NCBI GenBank assembly: GCA_030831945.1
Contig: JAURKC010000019.1
Location: 1-64,000, forward strand
Origin: Ferruginibacter sp.
GTDB lineage: Bacteria > Bacteroidota > Bacteroidia > Chitinophagales > Chitinophagaceae
Length of the DNA: 64,000 bases
Direction of reading: 5' to 3'
Positions 56,601 through 64,000 of this stretch are shown here, piece after piece. A program made the position numbers and the translations under genes. The notes beneath the pieces were generated by a model. It was not told where the DNA came from and ran no database searches. It saw nothing but the letters and a program-made list of their open reading frames with translations. Within the stretch, counting starts at the first letter, position 1, and every line of letters starts with the position of its first letter.

Positions 56601-56965
56601 CTGCGAATAGAGGAGAAGTTGCTGTTGCCAATTCAGTTGTATTGCCTTTCTTCAAAAAAATGGATCTTAATATTACTCAAGATATTTCTGTTAAGACTGG
56701 AAAAGATAGACATACCCTTCGTTTAACAATAGACATTTTGAATGTAGGTAATTTATTAAATAAGCAATGGGGAATCGTTAAATCAACTGTTGCCAATAAC
56801 TTCTTGAGATATGAAGGACTAGCTGCTGATGGAAGAACGCCTGCGTTCTCTTTCACTTATCAAGATGCCGCTGCACAATTACCTTTAGTGAATAGTTTTT
56901 CTAACAGTACAGGTATTGGGTCTCGCTGGCAAATGCAGTTGGGTGTTAGATACATCTTCAACTAA
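53657..56965 (+). CDS. TonB-dependent receptor, Oar-like with carboxypeptidase-regulatory domain
   Basis: Start taken as the ATG at 53657 (about 1102 residues); the frame opens earlier only at a TTG. After the signal (about 1-21, LGKAQ), residues 25-110 form a carboxypeptidase regulatory-like domain ([27 protein letters not shown]). The plug follows with [37 protein letters not shown] and [32 protein letters not shown], an Oar-type signature. The barrel ends LGVRYIFN with terminal aromatic. No SusD partner. Oar proteins take part in outer-membrane protein export or uptake of large substrates; the cargo here is unknown. Confidence 0.88.
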   Translation: [1102 protein letters not shown]

Positions 56966-56987
56966 GTTTAAAATAATCTCGCTTAAT

Positions 56988-57020
56988 AAAAATGTCATGG
57001 CTAACACCATGACATTTTTA
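56988..57020 (+). terminator. Intrinsic terminator after Oar-like receptor
   Basis: AAAAATGTCATGG (56988-57000) pairs perfectly with CCATGACATTTTT (57007-57019), loop CTAACA, with a T-rich tail. Confidence 0.88.
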
Positions 57021-57162
57021 TTTTTACATTCATTGTCTTTCAACTCCTAAAAATTATATTACAAACTTCTCTCGATAAATCTACTTCAATCAACGATGAT
57101 CTGGGCGTAGTTAGTTGACCCTCAAAAAGTCGGGTTAGACAATTTTACAAAAAAGTAGTTTA

Positions 57163-57363
57163 AACGCCCTCGAATAAAAAGTGATAGAAACATAAATTAT
57201 CAGCCATTAAAAGTTCAATTCGCCGTGGCGGCGGCACCCCTTTAAATTAGGTAACTCAACGGACAAGTTCCATACAGCTTTACCATTGATTGTAAAAAAT
57301 TAACCAATCAGTGAACGCCCTCGAATAAAAAGTGCTAGAAATTTGAATTATCAGCCGTTAAAA
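57163..57363 (+). repeat. Pair of ~50-bp direct repeats
   Basis: 57163-57212 and 57314-57363 share AACGCCCTCGAATAAAAAGT, then G(A/C)TAGAAA, AATTATCAGCC(A/G)TTAAAA, with about six differences. Start-to-start spacing is 151 bp. Confidence 0.75.
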
Positions 57364-57502
57364 AAGCACTCTATTCCGAAAGGAATTTCAATCATAAAAT
57401 GCTTACTTCATTTTAACCTGAAGCATTATCGAATAGCCGCTTACTACATTTTAAAAGTCAACTATTTTAACTACTAATAACTTAACAAGTATAATAATTC
57501 CA

Positions 57503-58612
57503 TCAATCAGAAAAAGTAAATTCGGGCATCTCCATTTTAACTCCTCCATTAAGCGCCGATTCATGAGCTAAAATTCCTACACAAGTTATATTAGCAGATT
57601 GTTTAGCATTAGGAAAAGGTTGTCTCTTTTCTGCTAATGCACTTAAAAACTCATGTACCAAATGTGGATGTGAACCTCCATGACCAGACCCCTGTATAAA
57701 TGATAAATGCTGATTATTGTCTCCATCATAAACACCTCCCGTAGTAAAAGATTGTATAGGCTCAGGCAACAAGTGTGCATAATCAGGAATAGTCACTCTT
57801 TCAGGAACTTCACCCATATGTACTACTGACTGTTCATGCTCTACCAGTGTCCACTCAAAACTTTTTTTAGAACCATATACATCAAAACTTTCACGATACT
57901 GTCGCGCAGTATTAAATAAAGAACGGGTTACTTCTGCTGATAAATCGGAATCACGAAATTGAATATGACAACTTTCTATAGCAAAAGGAGAACCGTATTT
58001 AGGAATTAAATGCTCATCAATTCTGCCTGAGCCTACACAAGAAACTGCTCCCGCATCTTTACCAGCAAGCGCAACCACAGGGCCCACGCAGTGTGTAGCA
58101 TAATGCATAGGTGGCAAACCTTCCCAGTATCCAGGCCAGCCGGCCATTTCCTGTTGATGAGAAGCCCGCAAAAATTGAAGTCTGCCCATATCGCCTCTTT
58201 GATACATTTCCTTTACAAAAAGAAACTCTCGACTATACACTACTGTTTCCATCATCATATACATACAGCCAGTTTCCTTTACCGCTTCTACAATCAAACG
58301 ACAATCTTCTACTGAGGTAGCCATCGGAACCGTACAAGCTACATGCTTGCCAGCACGCAAGGCTTTCAATGATTGCTCCGCATGATTTTGAATCGGTGTA
58401 TTGATATGCACCACATCAACTAAAGGGTCTTTCAATAGCTCATCATAATCAGTATAGGCTTTTTCAATTTTAAAAGCAGCTGCAACCAATTGTAATTTTT
58501 CTTCATTGCGTTGACAAATACCATACATATTTGCTAATGGATGCCGCTGATAAATAGGAATAAATTCTGCCCCAAATCCAAGACCAATGATGGCTACATT
58601 AAATGGTTTCAT
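57503..58612 (-). CDS. Gfo/Idh/MocA family oxidoreductase with altered EKP motif
   Basis: 369 residues. The Rossmann domain starts VAIIGLGFGAEFIPIY, with VVHINTPIQNH as the NAD-pocket strand. The usual EKP motif with its catalytic lysine is replaced by TVP at residues 94-96 (HVACTVPMATS), so V95 stands where lysine is expected. The downstream HYATHCVGPVVALAG block keeps the conserved histidine. Members oxidise or reduce sugars and cyclitols, often at C3 of glycosides. It is the last of three minus-strand genes after the isomerase (gap 90 bp) and the ThuA/propeller protein. Sugar oxidation role inferred from company. Confidence 0.82.
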   Translation of the reverse strand: MKPFNVAIIGLGFGAEFIPIYQRHPLANMYGICQRNEEKLQLVAAAFKIEKAYTDYDELLKDPLVDVVHINTPIQNHAEQSLKALRAGKHVACTVPMATSVEDCRLIVEAVKETGCMYMMMETVVYSREFLFVKEMYQRGDMGRLQFLRASHQQEMAGWPGYWEGLPPMHYATHCVGPVVALAGKDAGAVSCVGSGRIDEHLIPKYGSPFAIESCHIQFRDSDLSAEVTRSLFNTARQYRESFDVYGSKKSFEWTLVEHEQSVVHMGEVPERVTIPDYAHLLPEPIQSFTTGGVYDGDNNQHLSFIQGSGHGGSHPHLVHEFLSALAEKRQPFPNAKQSANITCVGILAHESALNGGVKMEMPEFTFSD

Positions 58613-58702
58613 GTAAGTTTTATTAATTTTTTAATGACTATAATTTGAACGCTTTTTAAAATGAAGTTGCTGATTTTATTGAAGCATTAAAAATCGTTCA
58701 TT

Positions 58703-59569
58703 CTATTCGTTAGTAAATAAATGTTGCATAAATTTAAGTCCACTCCTTGCAAATTCATCTTGACTGTCAGCGAATGGATGCCAGATACAAACAGCTTCTG
58801 CCAGTTCCTGGTTATTAGGTGTAAAACTCTCTATACTAATTACCCCTTTATAATTAATTGCGTTTAACCCTCTTCGATAGTCTGTCCAAGGCGTAGTGCC
58901 TGAACCAGGTATACCTCGATGATTTTCAGAAATTTGAAAATGAATTAATCGATCTCCCGCATCTACAATTGCTTGATACGGATTAACCTCTTCGATATTC
59001 ATATGAAAACTATCGAGCATTATCTTCGCTGCTGGATGATTAATATCGTCCACCATTCGACACACATCTTTGGATGTATTCACTAAGTCAGATTCAAAAC
59101 GATTCAATGGTTCTAAAGCAAGATAGCAATCATATTGCGCTGCCATTTCACAAGCTTTACGAAGATTCTTTACCGCTAGTTCCCACTCTGCTTTTCTTTT
59201 TTCTGGTGGCAACATTCTCGTTTTACCTACCGCAGAATACATCGGACCTGCAACAAATTTAGCCCCCCAATCTTTGCAACATTGTAAACAAGCTGCTATG
59301 TATCGAAGGCAATGCTCATGAACGGCAGGGTCTTCATGAGTAAGGTCGCGCGTACTTCCAAAAGCGGCACATACAATAGGCGTTAAATTATATTTATCTA
59401 ATCCTTTTTTTACTGCTGCATTATCTATTATAGCAGGATCTTCCACCGCAATCTCAATTGCAGTGAAGCCTAAGTCCGCTACTTTTTTAAAAAGTAACTC
59501 TATTGAATCCGTTGTAAAAGGTGAGGTCCATAACCAAGTACTCACACCATATTGACTATTCATTGCCAT
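58703..59569 (-). CDS. Sugar isomerase/epimerase, tagatose/allulose 3-epimerase-like
   Basis: About 288 residues from the ATG at 59569 (a TTG precedes; ATG at 59563 is an alternative). The TIM barrel carries the ketohexose 3-epimerase metal and catalytic blocks: E in LALEPLNRFESD, D and H in KIMLDSFHMNIEE, H in LIHFQISENHRGIPGSGT, and E in VISIESFTP. It starts 8 bp from the end of the ThuA/propeller gene, so they are coupled. It resembles the isomerase at 27547 and may act on an oxidised sugar intermediate. Confidence 0.82.
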   Translation of the reverse strand: MAMNSQYGVSTWLWTSPFTTDSIELLFKKVADLGFTAIEIAVEDPAIIDNAAVKKGLDKYNLTPIVCAAFGSTRDLTHEDPAVHEHCLRYIAACLQCCKDWGAKFVAGPMYSAVGKTRMLPPEKRKAEWELAVKNLRKACEMAAQYDCYLALEPLNRFESDLVNTSKDVCRMVDDINHPAAKIMLDSFHMNIEEVNPYQAIVDAGDRLIHFQISENHRGIPGSGTTPWTDYRRGLNAINYKGVISIESFTPNNQELAEAVCIWHPFADSQDEFARSGLKFMQHLFTNE

Positions 59570-59577
59570 CAATTAAT

Positions 59578-62493
59578 TTATTTAGAAACTACTTTCATCA
59601 CACCATTCATGATTCGCCAATGACCTGGAAAAGTACATATATAGGGATAGTCGCCGGCTATTGCTGGCACTTTAAAAGTAATGGTATAACTTTTTTGTGG
59701 ATTCACTAATGGCATTGAGAAAAGTACTTGCCCCATTTTCGGAATATACTGAAGGTCTGCTCCATTTTTTTCTGTAGCTAATTTATCAGCAGCTGCACCC
59801 ACTCTTTCTGTACTTCCAGGTTGAAGAATCAACAAATTATGTTGCATAAAATCTGGATTCGTTAAGGTCAGTCTTACAATAGTTCCAGCCCTTACTGTGA
59901 ACTGCTGCATACTATATTTCATCTGCTCTTTTACTACACTTAGGTTAATTAGCTGATCTGCTTTTGTACTATTACTTATTTTATCTTCTTTAGATACAGT
60001 AGTGGTAATACCCATCGCTGCATTTAATGCTTTACTTATCCAATGGTCTTTTTTGTTTTCTTGCTTACTATTCATTTCAGAAAGAGCAGCCATTCCTTCT
60101 GGAGAGGCTTTGCTATCGGCTATTGCAATAACCACTGCTAGTCTAACACGAAGATCTTTATCACTTAAAACTTTTGCTTTTTTATACCATTGCAACGCAT
60201 TAATATTATCTTTCAACACCTCAACTGCAGCACGCCTTACTCCTGCAGCAGAATGGGTAAGCGCTTTCTCCGCAACCTTTGAAGCTTCAGGATGACTGCC
60301 ATCTAAAAGTCCTAATCCATGTAAAGTCCAAAGGGCATGAATAGCGGGTGCATTGATACCCACTTCATCTAATTTTTGATTGAGAATAATTGGATACAAT
60401 TGGTTTGCAATAGATGCATCACCCATTTCAACTAATAAGCGCTGAGCGGTGGTGCGCCAAAACATATTGTTACTGGATAAGGCAGCAATCAAACCAACTT
60501 TATCATTTTTATTCAGCGATATTTTTTTTGCAGGTGTTGCATTTTTATAAACGATTCTATAAATCCTTCCTCGCTCATGATCTCTTAAAGGATTTACATG
60601 CGCATTTCCTTTTCCTGTTTCGTAACCAGTTGGTGTTGGATTGTGTTGAATAATAAAATCATACCAATCAGTTACCCATACGTTTCCATCGGGTCCTACC
60701 TCTGCTTGAATAGGTGCACACCATTCATCCGCACTCACCAACAAATTTCTTCCATCCCCAATTTCTTTGAAACCAGCACCGCTTTGTTTCAAGTTAATGG
60801 TATGAATCAATCGGCCTGTTGGCTCAGTAACAAAAGCTGTCTTATTCCAAAAAGAAGAAGGATATTGTCGAGCAGTATACAAACTGTGACCAGCGGCAGC
60901 CGTAAATCCTCCAAACACATCTACCTGTCGTAAATTTTTTGTTACCACATGCATTGGATAATGCGAATCTATTTTCTCTGTTCCAGGATCATCTTTATTT
61001 ACTTTACTTAATAATCTTTTAGGAACACCAAAAAATACACTGTGCGTATTATTAGCAGTCGAAGCAAAAACATCAAACTCTTCTGAAAAACCTAGCCCCC
61101 AAGTATTGTTACTCGTTCCTCCTAAAAATTCAAATTGATTTACTTTTTTTGTATTTGATTTAAAATGATAAATCCCTTGACTAAATTTTTTCACCTCGGT
61201 ACCAATAGTTCCAGAAAATCCTGAATAGCCTACCGTTCCCCAAATATTATTATCTAATCCATATCTAAGATTAGAAGGGCCTGCATGCGTATCACTTATT
61301 CCCCAACCCTTCATAATAGTATCTTTTATATCCGCTCGATCATCTCCATTTTCATCTTTTAGAAAAAGAAAATACGGTGCTTGAGAAACGATGATCCCTC
61401 CATTTGAAAAAGTAAAGCTCGTAGGAATATTTAATTTGTCTGCAAATAGTGTGAATTTATCTGCCTTGCCATCACCATCGGTATCTTCTACAATACGGAT
61501 ACGATCATCTCCTTGTTCTTTATCATCTCTCACGGTATTCGGATAATCAATTGTTTCAATCACCCATAAACGTCCTCGCTCATCCCAATTCATATAAATT
61601 GGATTAATGATATCCGGCTCAGATGCAAATAACTTCAATTCAAACCCAGCAGGAATTTGTATTTGAGACATAGATTCAGCCGGAGAGAGGGGCGCCTGTA
61701 ATTTTGGAGCAGGATCTCTCTTTTCATAGTTTGGAATTTTAGCATCGCTATAAGATGGATCCGCTAAAGTTAGTGCAGCCAAATCCTCTACAGCCTTATC
61801 ACCGACTGCCCAAAGAATTCCATTTTTAACCAAGTTTAAAAATTGAGGATTATTAAAAGTAATTTCATCATGACCATAAGCGGTATAAAAAACTCTACCC
61901 TTTCCAAACTCCTGTACCCAAGTATAAGGCTCCCTACGATTACCTTCCTGACGTTCAGAAAGAACTTGTATTTTTTTACTCAGCTTGCTATGAATATACG
62001 TTTCATCCTTTGTTAAAAATCCGTCTTCAATTCCTTTCATTACCGGATGGTTTTTTTGTACAATCATTGCAGGAAAAGAATCGTATCCGTGACGAAGAAA
62101 TTGTCCACCAATTAATTCTACTACTTCTTTTGAATTTCGAAAACACCAAGAGGCACAATGAATTGGAATAAAACCCTTTCCTTCTTTTACAAAACTTAAC
62201 AAAGCTTTTTCTTGAGCAGCAGTTATAGAATCATAATTAGCATACAATACTAATCCATCATAAAGCTTCAGGTTTTTTTCATTTAAGTCATCCACGCGTG
62301 TTGTATAGGTAATATTTATACCTGACTTAAAATATTCTTTCGCCATAATATCTACCAACTGGTCAGCATTATGATGAGTGCCAACATGACCTAAAAAAAG
62401 AATTTCTACTCTCCTCGGATTTGATGAATAGTCATTAGCAGTCAACAAGAATGCTGCCATGCAGCAAAGCAATAATTTCGAAATAGATAGCAT
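59578..62493 (-). CDS. ThuA domain - PVC-type beta-propeller - HEAT - cupredoxin multidomain protein
   Basis: 971 residues from the ATG at 62493 (the frame opens at a TTG two codons earlier). After a signal (about 1-20), a ThuA/glutamine-amidotransferase-like domain spans about 28-240 (RVEILFLGHVGTHH, GKGFIPIHCASWCF, YTAYGHDE). A six-bladed glucose dehydrogenase-like propeller of the PVC family follows at about 275-640 (IPAGFELKLFASEPDI, MNWDERGRLWVIET). HEAT-type repeats lie at about 655-790. The C-terminal ~120 residues form a cupredoxin with type 1 copper ligands H885 (MQHN), C953, H958 and M962 (CTFPGHWRIM). No CxxCH haem motif. Periplasmic sugar-linked electron transfer is inferred. Confidence 0.85.
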   Translation of the reverse strand: MLSISKLLLCCMAAFLLTANDYSSNPRRVEILFLGHVGTHHNADQLVDIMAKEYFKSGINITYTTRVDDLNEKNLKLYDGLVLYANYDSITAAQEKALLSFVKEGKGFIPIHCASWCFRNSKEVVELIGGQFLRHGYDSFPAMIVQKNHPVMKGIEDGFLTKDETYIHSKLSKKIQVLSERQEGNRREPYTWVQEFGKGRVFYTAYGHDEITFNNPQFLNLVKNGILWAVGDKAVEDLAALTLADPSYSDAKIPNYEKRDPAPKLQAPLSPAESMSQIQIPAGFELKLFASEPDIINPIYMNWDERGRLWVIETIDYPNTVRDDKEQGDDRIRIVEDTDGDGKADKFTLFADKLNIPTSFTFSNGGIIVSQAPYFLFLKDENGDDRADIKDTIMKGWGISDTHAGPSNLRYGLDNNIWGTVGYSGFSGTIGTEVKKFSQGIYHFKSNTKKVNQFEFLGGTSNNTWGLGFSEEFDVFASTANNTHSVFFGVPKRLLSKVNKDDPGTEKIDSHYPMHVVTKNLRQVDVFGGFTAAAGHSLYTARQYPSSFWNKTAFVTEPTGRLIHTINLKQSGAGFKEIGDGRNLLVSADEWCAPIQAEVGPDGNVWVTDWYDFIIQHNPTPTGYETGKGNAHVNPLRDHERGRIYRIVYKNATPAKKISLNKNDKVGLIAALSSNNMFWRTTAQRLLVEMGDASIANQLYPIILNQKLDEVGINAPAIHALWTLHGLGLLDGSHPEASKVAEKALTHSAAGVRRAAVEVLKDNINALQWYKKAKVLSDKDLRVRLAVVIAIADSKASPEGMAALSEMNSKQENKKDHWISKALNAAMGITTTVSKEDKISNSTKADQLINLSVVKEQMKYSMQQFTVRAGTIVRLTLTNPDFMQHNLLILQPGSTERVGAAADKLATEKNGADLQYIPKMGQVLFSMPLVNPQKSYTITFKVPAIAGDYPYICTFPGHWRIMNGVMKVVSK

Positions 62494-62550
62494 AAACAAA
62501 AGTTAAGTTTAGTAAAGTTGATAAAACGTAAACACATTTCAACAAAAAAT

Positions 62551-63558
62551 TTAAAAGAAGGGACAAGGAATTACTTCCTTTTTAAGAAGACTTCCCCAAG
62601 GCTGATAACCGAAGGAAAACTCCATACTATTTTTATTGTAAGCTCCTGTTTTAATGGAGGAGGTATTGATGTCGTAACTAAATGCAGCTTGAACACCGTT
62701 CCATTGCAAACCAATATAAGGTATCAAGGCGTCTTTAAGTCTTGCCCAACTACCCAATAATAATTTTTTACCACCACCATTTTCTATTAAATCAAAACTA
62801 CCTACTGCTCCAAACAATACTTCACTTGCTCCCTGTTGCAAGCAAACAATACTACTAAAATGTAAGTTGGTACTTTCATTCATTGGAATGGTAGCACCAG
62901 ATTGTATATTCCAGCGTATCGGTTCAATGAAAGTAGCGTCCAATAAATTTGATTTCGCTTGATTGGTGTTATAAGCAGCTAAACCAAAATATACTCGTCT
63001 GCCTTCCAAAGATTTTACATTTAACAACAAGCCTGCATTAAAAGAAGTGTAAGACATAGTGGAGGCTTTTGACATCTCAGGGGTAGCCATTCCTGTATTG
63101 AATCCACCTGATCCAAATTGACTTTCAAAAGTTAAATTGTATGGATTAATTCTTCTTTGATTATACTGTCCTTGAAACCCTGCACCTAATTCTACATTTC
63201 CTTCAGCATCTAATTCCATATTATAAGCCACTGAAAGAGCTGCTCTCTTTACTGAAAAAGCATCCATATTTGAATTGTCAGAACTAGCCAACAAACCGAT
63301 ACCTAACTTTCCGCTAGATGAACTTTCCAACAAAGCTTTTTCAAAAGAAACACCTAAAGATCTAAAAGGGTTTCCATCCTCGGCCCACTGACTTCTGGTG
63401 ATAGAGGAAAATCGATAGCTTCCTTCAAAATGTCCTGTCAGTGCGGGATTAATAGATAAAGGATTGGCAAAATATTGGGAATATAAATATTGCTGGCCAT
63501 AGCTAACATGGCCCTTTAAACAGATACAAAGAATCAATATGAATACATTCCTTTTCAT
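62551..63558 (-). CDS. T9SS membrane protein of the PorP/SprF family
   Basis: 335 residues from the ATG at 63558; this start yields a signal peptide (about 1-22, VSYGQ). The core QQYLYSQYFANPLSINPALTGHFEGSYRFSSITRSQW is the hallmark of PorP/SprF, and the rest is an outer-membrane barrel (LGIGLLASSDNSN, FQGQYNQRRINP, MEFSFGYQPWG). Such proteins bind to or help secrete giant adhesins with CHU_C C-termini; SprF assists SprB in gliding. The upstream CHU_C gene ends 8 bp before this start, the usual cargo-SprF pair. Confidence 0.92.
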   Translation of the reverse strand: MKRNVFILILCICLKGHVSYGQQYLYSQYFANPLSINPALTGHFEGSYRFSSITRSQWAEDGNPFRSLGVSFEKALLESSSSGKLGIGLLASSDNSNMDAFSVKRAALSVAYNMELDAEGNVELGAGFQGQYNQRRINPYNLTFESQFGSGGFNTGMATPEMSKASTMSYTSFNAGLLLNVKSLEGRRVYFGLAAYNTNQAKSNLLDATFIEPIRWNIQSGATIPMNESTNLHFSSIVCLQQGASEVLFGAVGSFDLIENGGGKKLLLGSWARLKDALIPYIGLQWNGVQAAFSYDINTSSIKTGAYNKNSMEFSFGYQPWGSLLKKEVIPCPFF

Positions 63559-63566
63559 AATATAAT

Positions 63567-64000
63567 TTAGCGAATCAAAGTGGTCTTTCCTGTTTTGAGA
63601 ATATTTTTTCCATCTTGATCTATTGCTTCTACTACCCAAACATAGGTTTCAGAAATTTGTAGCTTACCATTATACGTTCCATTCCACCCAGCATTTTTAT
63701 CACTGGTTTGATATAATAATTGCCCCCAACGATTATAAACTCTAAAGTTTTTGAGCTCCTTAATTCCTGCTAATAACGGATTCAATTTATCATTAACCCC
63801 ATCCCCATCTGGAGAAAAACCAGAGGGAACAAAAACAGTATATTCATTAAACACTCTTACCTGAATGGAATCATTGGTAACGCAACCTGCTGCATTCGTA
63901 ATGCGAATAGTATACAATTGCTGACTCGTTAATGTAGTTGTTGGATTAGGAATAGTTGAACTGCTTAATCCTGTTGATGGACTCCATAAATAAATGTTTC
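63567..64000 (-). CDS. CHU_C gliding-motility-associated adhesin, 3' end only
   Basis: The reading frame runs off the right edge, so only the C-terminal ~144 residues are seen. They include PKD-like sequence (IYLWSPSTGLSSSTIPNPTT, YTIRITNAAGCVTNDS) and the CHU_C/type B T9SS sorting domain (TVFVPSGFSPDGDGVNDKL, FRVYNRWGQLLYQTSD, GWNGTYNGK, TYVWVVEA). Type B domain proteins need a PorP/SprF partner, which follows 8 bp downstream. Confidence 0.9.
   Translation of the reverse strand, partial: NIYLWSPSTGLSSSTIPNPTTTLTSQQLYTIRITNAAGCVTNDSIQVRVFNEYTVFVPSGFSPDGDGVNDKLNPLLAGIKELKNFRVYNRWGQLLYQTSDKNAGWNGTYNGKLQISETYVWVVEAIDQDGKNILKTGKTTLIR

Larger units (their letters stand above)
56966..57502. other. 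Intergenic region with a duplicated 50-bp block
   Basis: 537 bp between convergent genes. Besides the terminator at 56988 it has two copies of a ~50-bp direct repeat (57163 and 57314) and a short GC-rich stretch around 57220-57240. No gene or RNA could be supported. Confidence 0.5.

Noticed and set aside
53573..56965. SusC/SusD polysaccharide utilisation locus
   Set aside because: No SusD-like gene adjoins either TonB receptor, and the plug motifs fit Oar and FecA types rather than SusC.
57163..57363. Possible CRISPR-like repeat pair
   Set aside because: Only two imperfect copies 151 bp apart with no further units and no cas genes in the window.
63559..63639. N-terminal extension of the PorP/SprF protein
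   Set aside because: It overlaps the end of the upstream CHU_C gene, and the ATG at 63558 starts directly on a signal peptide.

Overview
The window is about 64 kb of AT-rich DNA from a member of the Bacteroidota, most likely an aquatic or soil Chitinophagaceae/Sphingobacteriia-type organism. The evidence is type IX secretion (T9SS) components (a PorU-type C25 protease, a PorP/SprF protein, CHU_C and Por-type C-terminal sorting domains), several outer-membrane beta-barrels and TonB-dependent receptors, and -7 promoter boxes of the TAnnTTTG type. The genus call is inference. No rRNA, CRISPR array, complete transposase, integrase or phage module was seen. One tRNA with a CAU anticodon is present.

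Layout. 1-5.5 kb: the 3' part of a large T9SS-exported Ig-repeat adhesin, then porU. 5.7-8.2 kb: a secreted zinc metalloprotease. 8.3-14.4 kb (minus): a three-gene planctomycete-type cassette (PSCyt1/DUF1549/DUF1553 cytochrome, DUF1501 protein, membrane PSCyt1-LRR protein). 14.7-25.3 kb: acyltransferase, NTF2-like and DoxX-like proteins, a large beta-helix protein, a sialate O-acetylesterase and a beta-propeller/phosphoesterase fusion. 25.6-32.2 kb: a sugar-oxidation island (aldo/keto reductase, zinc alcohol dehydrogenase, TIM-barrel isomerase and RhaM mutarotase on plus; MFS transporter and RraA-like protein on minus) with a type II-like glutamine synthetase in the middle. 32.8-39.4 kb: a FecA-like receptor, small dimeric-barrel proteins, a CocE/NonD hydrolase and small lipoproteins. 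39.8-44.2 kb: two photolyase-like flavoproteins of unusual architecture followed by a GapN-like aldehyde dehydrogenase. 45.2-47 kb: a GNAT-aminotransferase fusion. 47-50.1 kb: a patch with decayed reading frames, GC-rich inverted repeats and two surface-protein genes, bounded by a ~155-bp direct repeat whose right copy ends at the 3' end of the tRNA gene. 50.2-57 kb: beta-barrel protein, PurF, SixA, Oar-like TonB receptor. 57.5-62.5 kb (minus): a ThuA/propeller/cupredoxin protein with a sugar isomerase and a Gfo/Idh/MocA oxidoreductase. 62.5-64 kb (minus): PorP/SprF with the 3' end of a giant CHU_C adhesin.

How the parts fit: the window describes a saccharide-degrading, surface-active heterotroph. 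T9SS parts at both ends handle export and gliding. Secreted hydrolases, esterases and TonB receptors feed two separate sets of sugar dehydrogenase/isomerase genes, and the planctomycete-type cytochromes and the cupredoxin protein suggest periplasmic electron transfer linked to substrate oxidation (inference).

Most worth following: a photolyase of the FeS-BCP/(6-4) family in which all four cluster cysteines appear to be missing; a partner with the FAD domain first and an alpha/beta domain last; the tRNA-associated duplicated flank with its decayed ORFs; and the GNAT-aminotransferase fusion.
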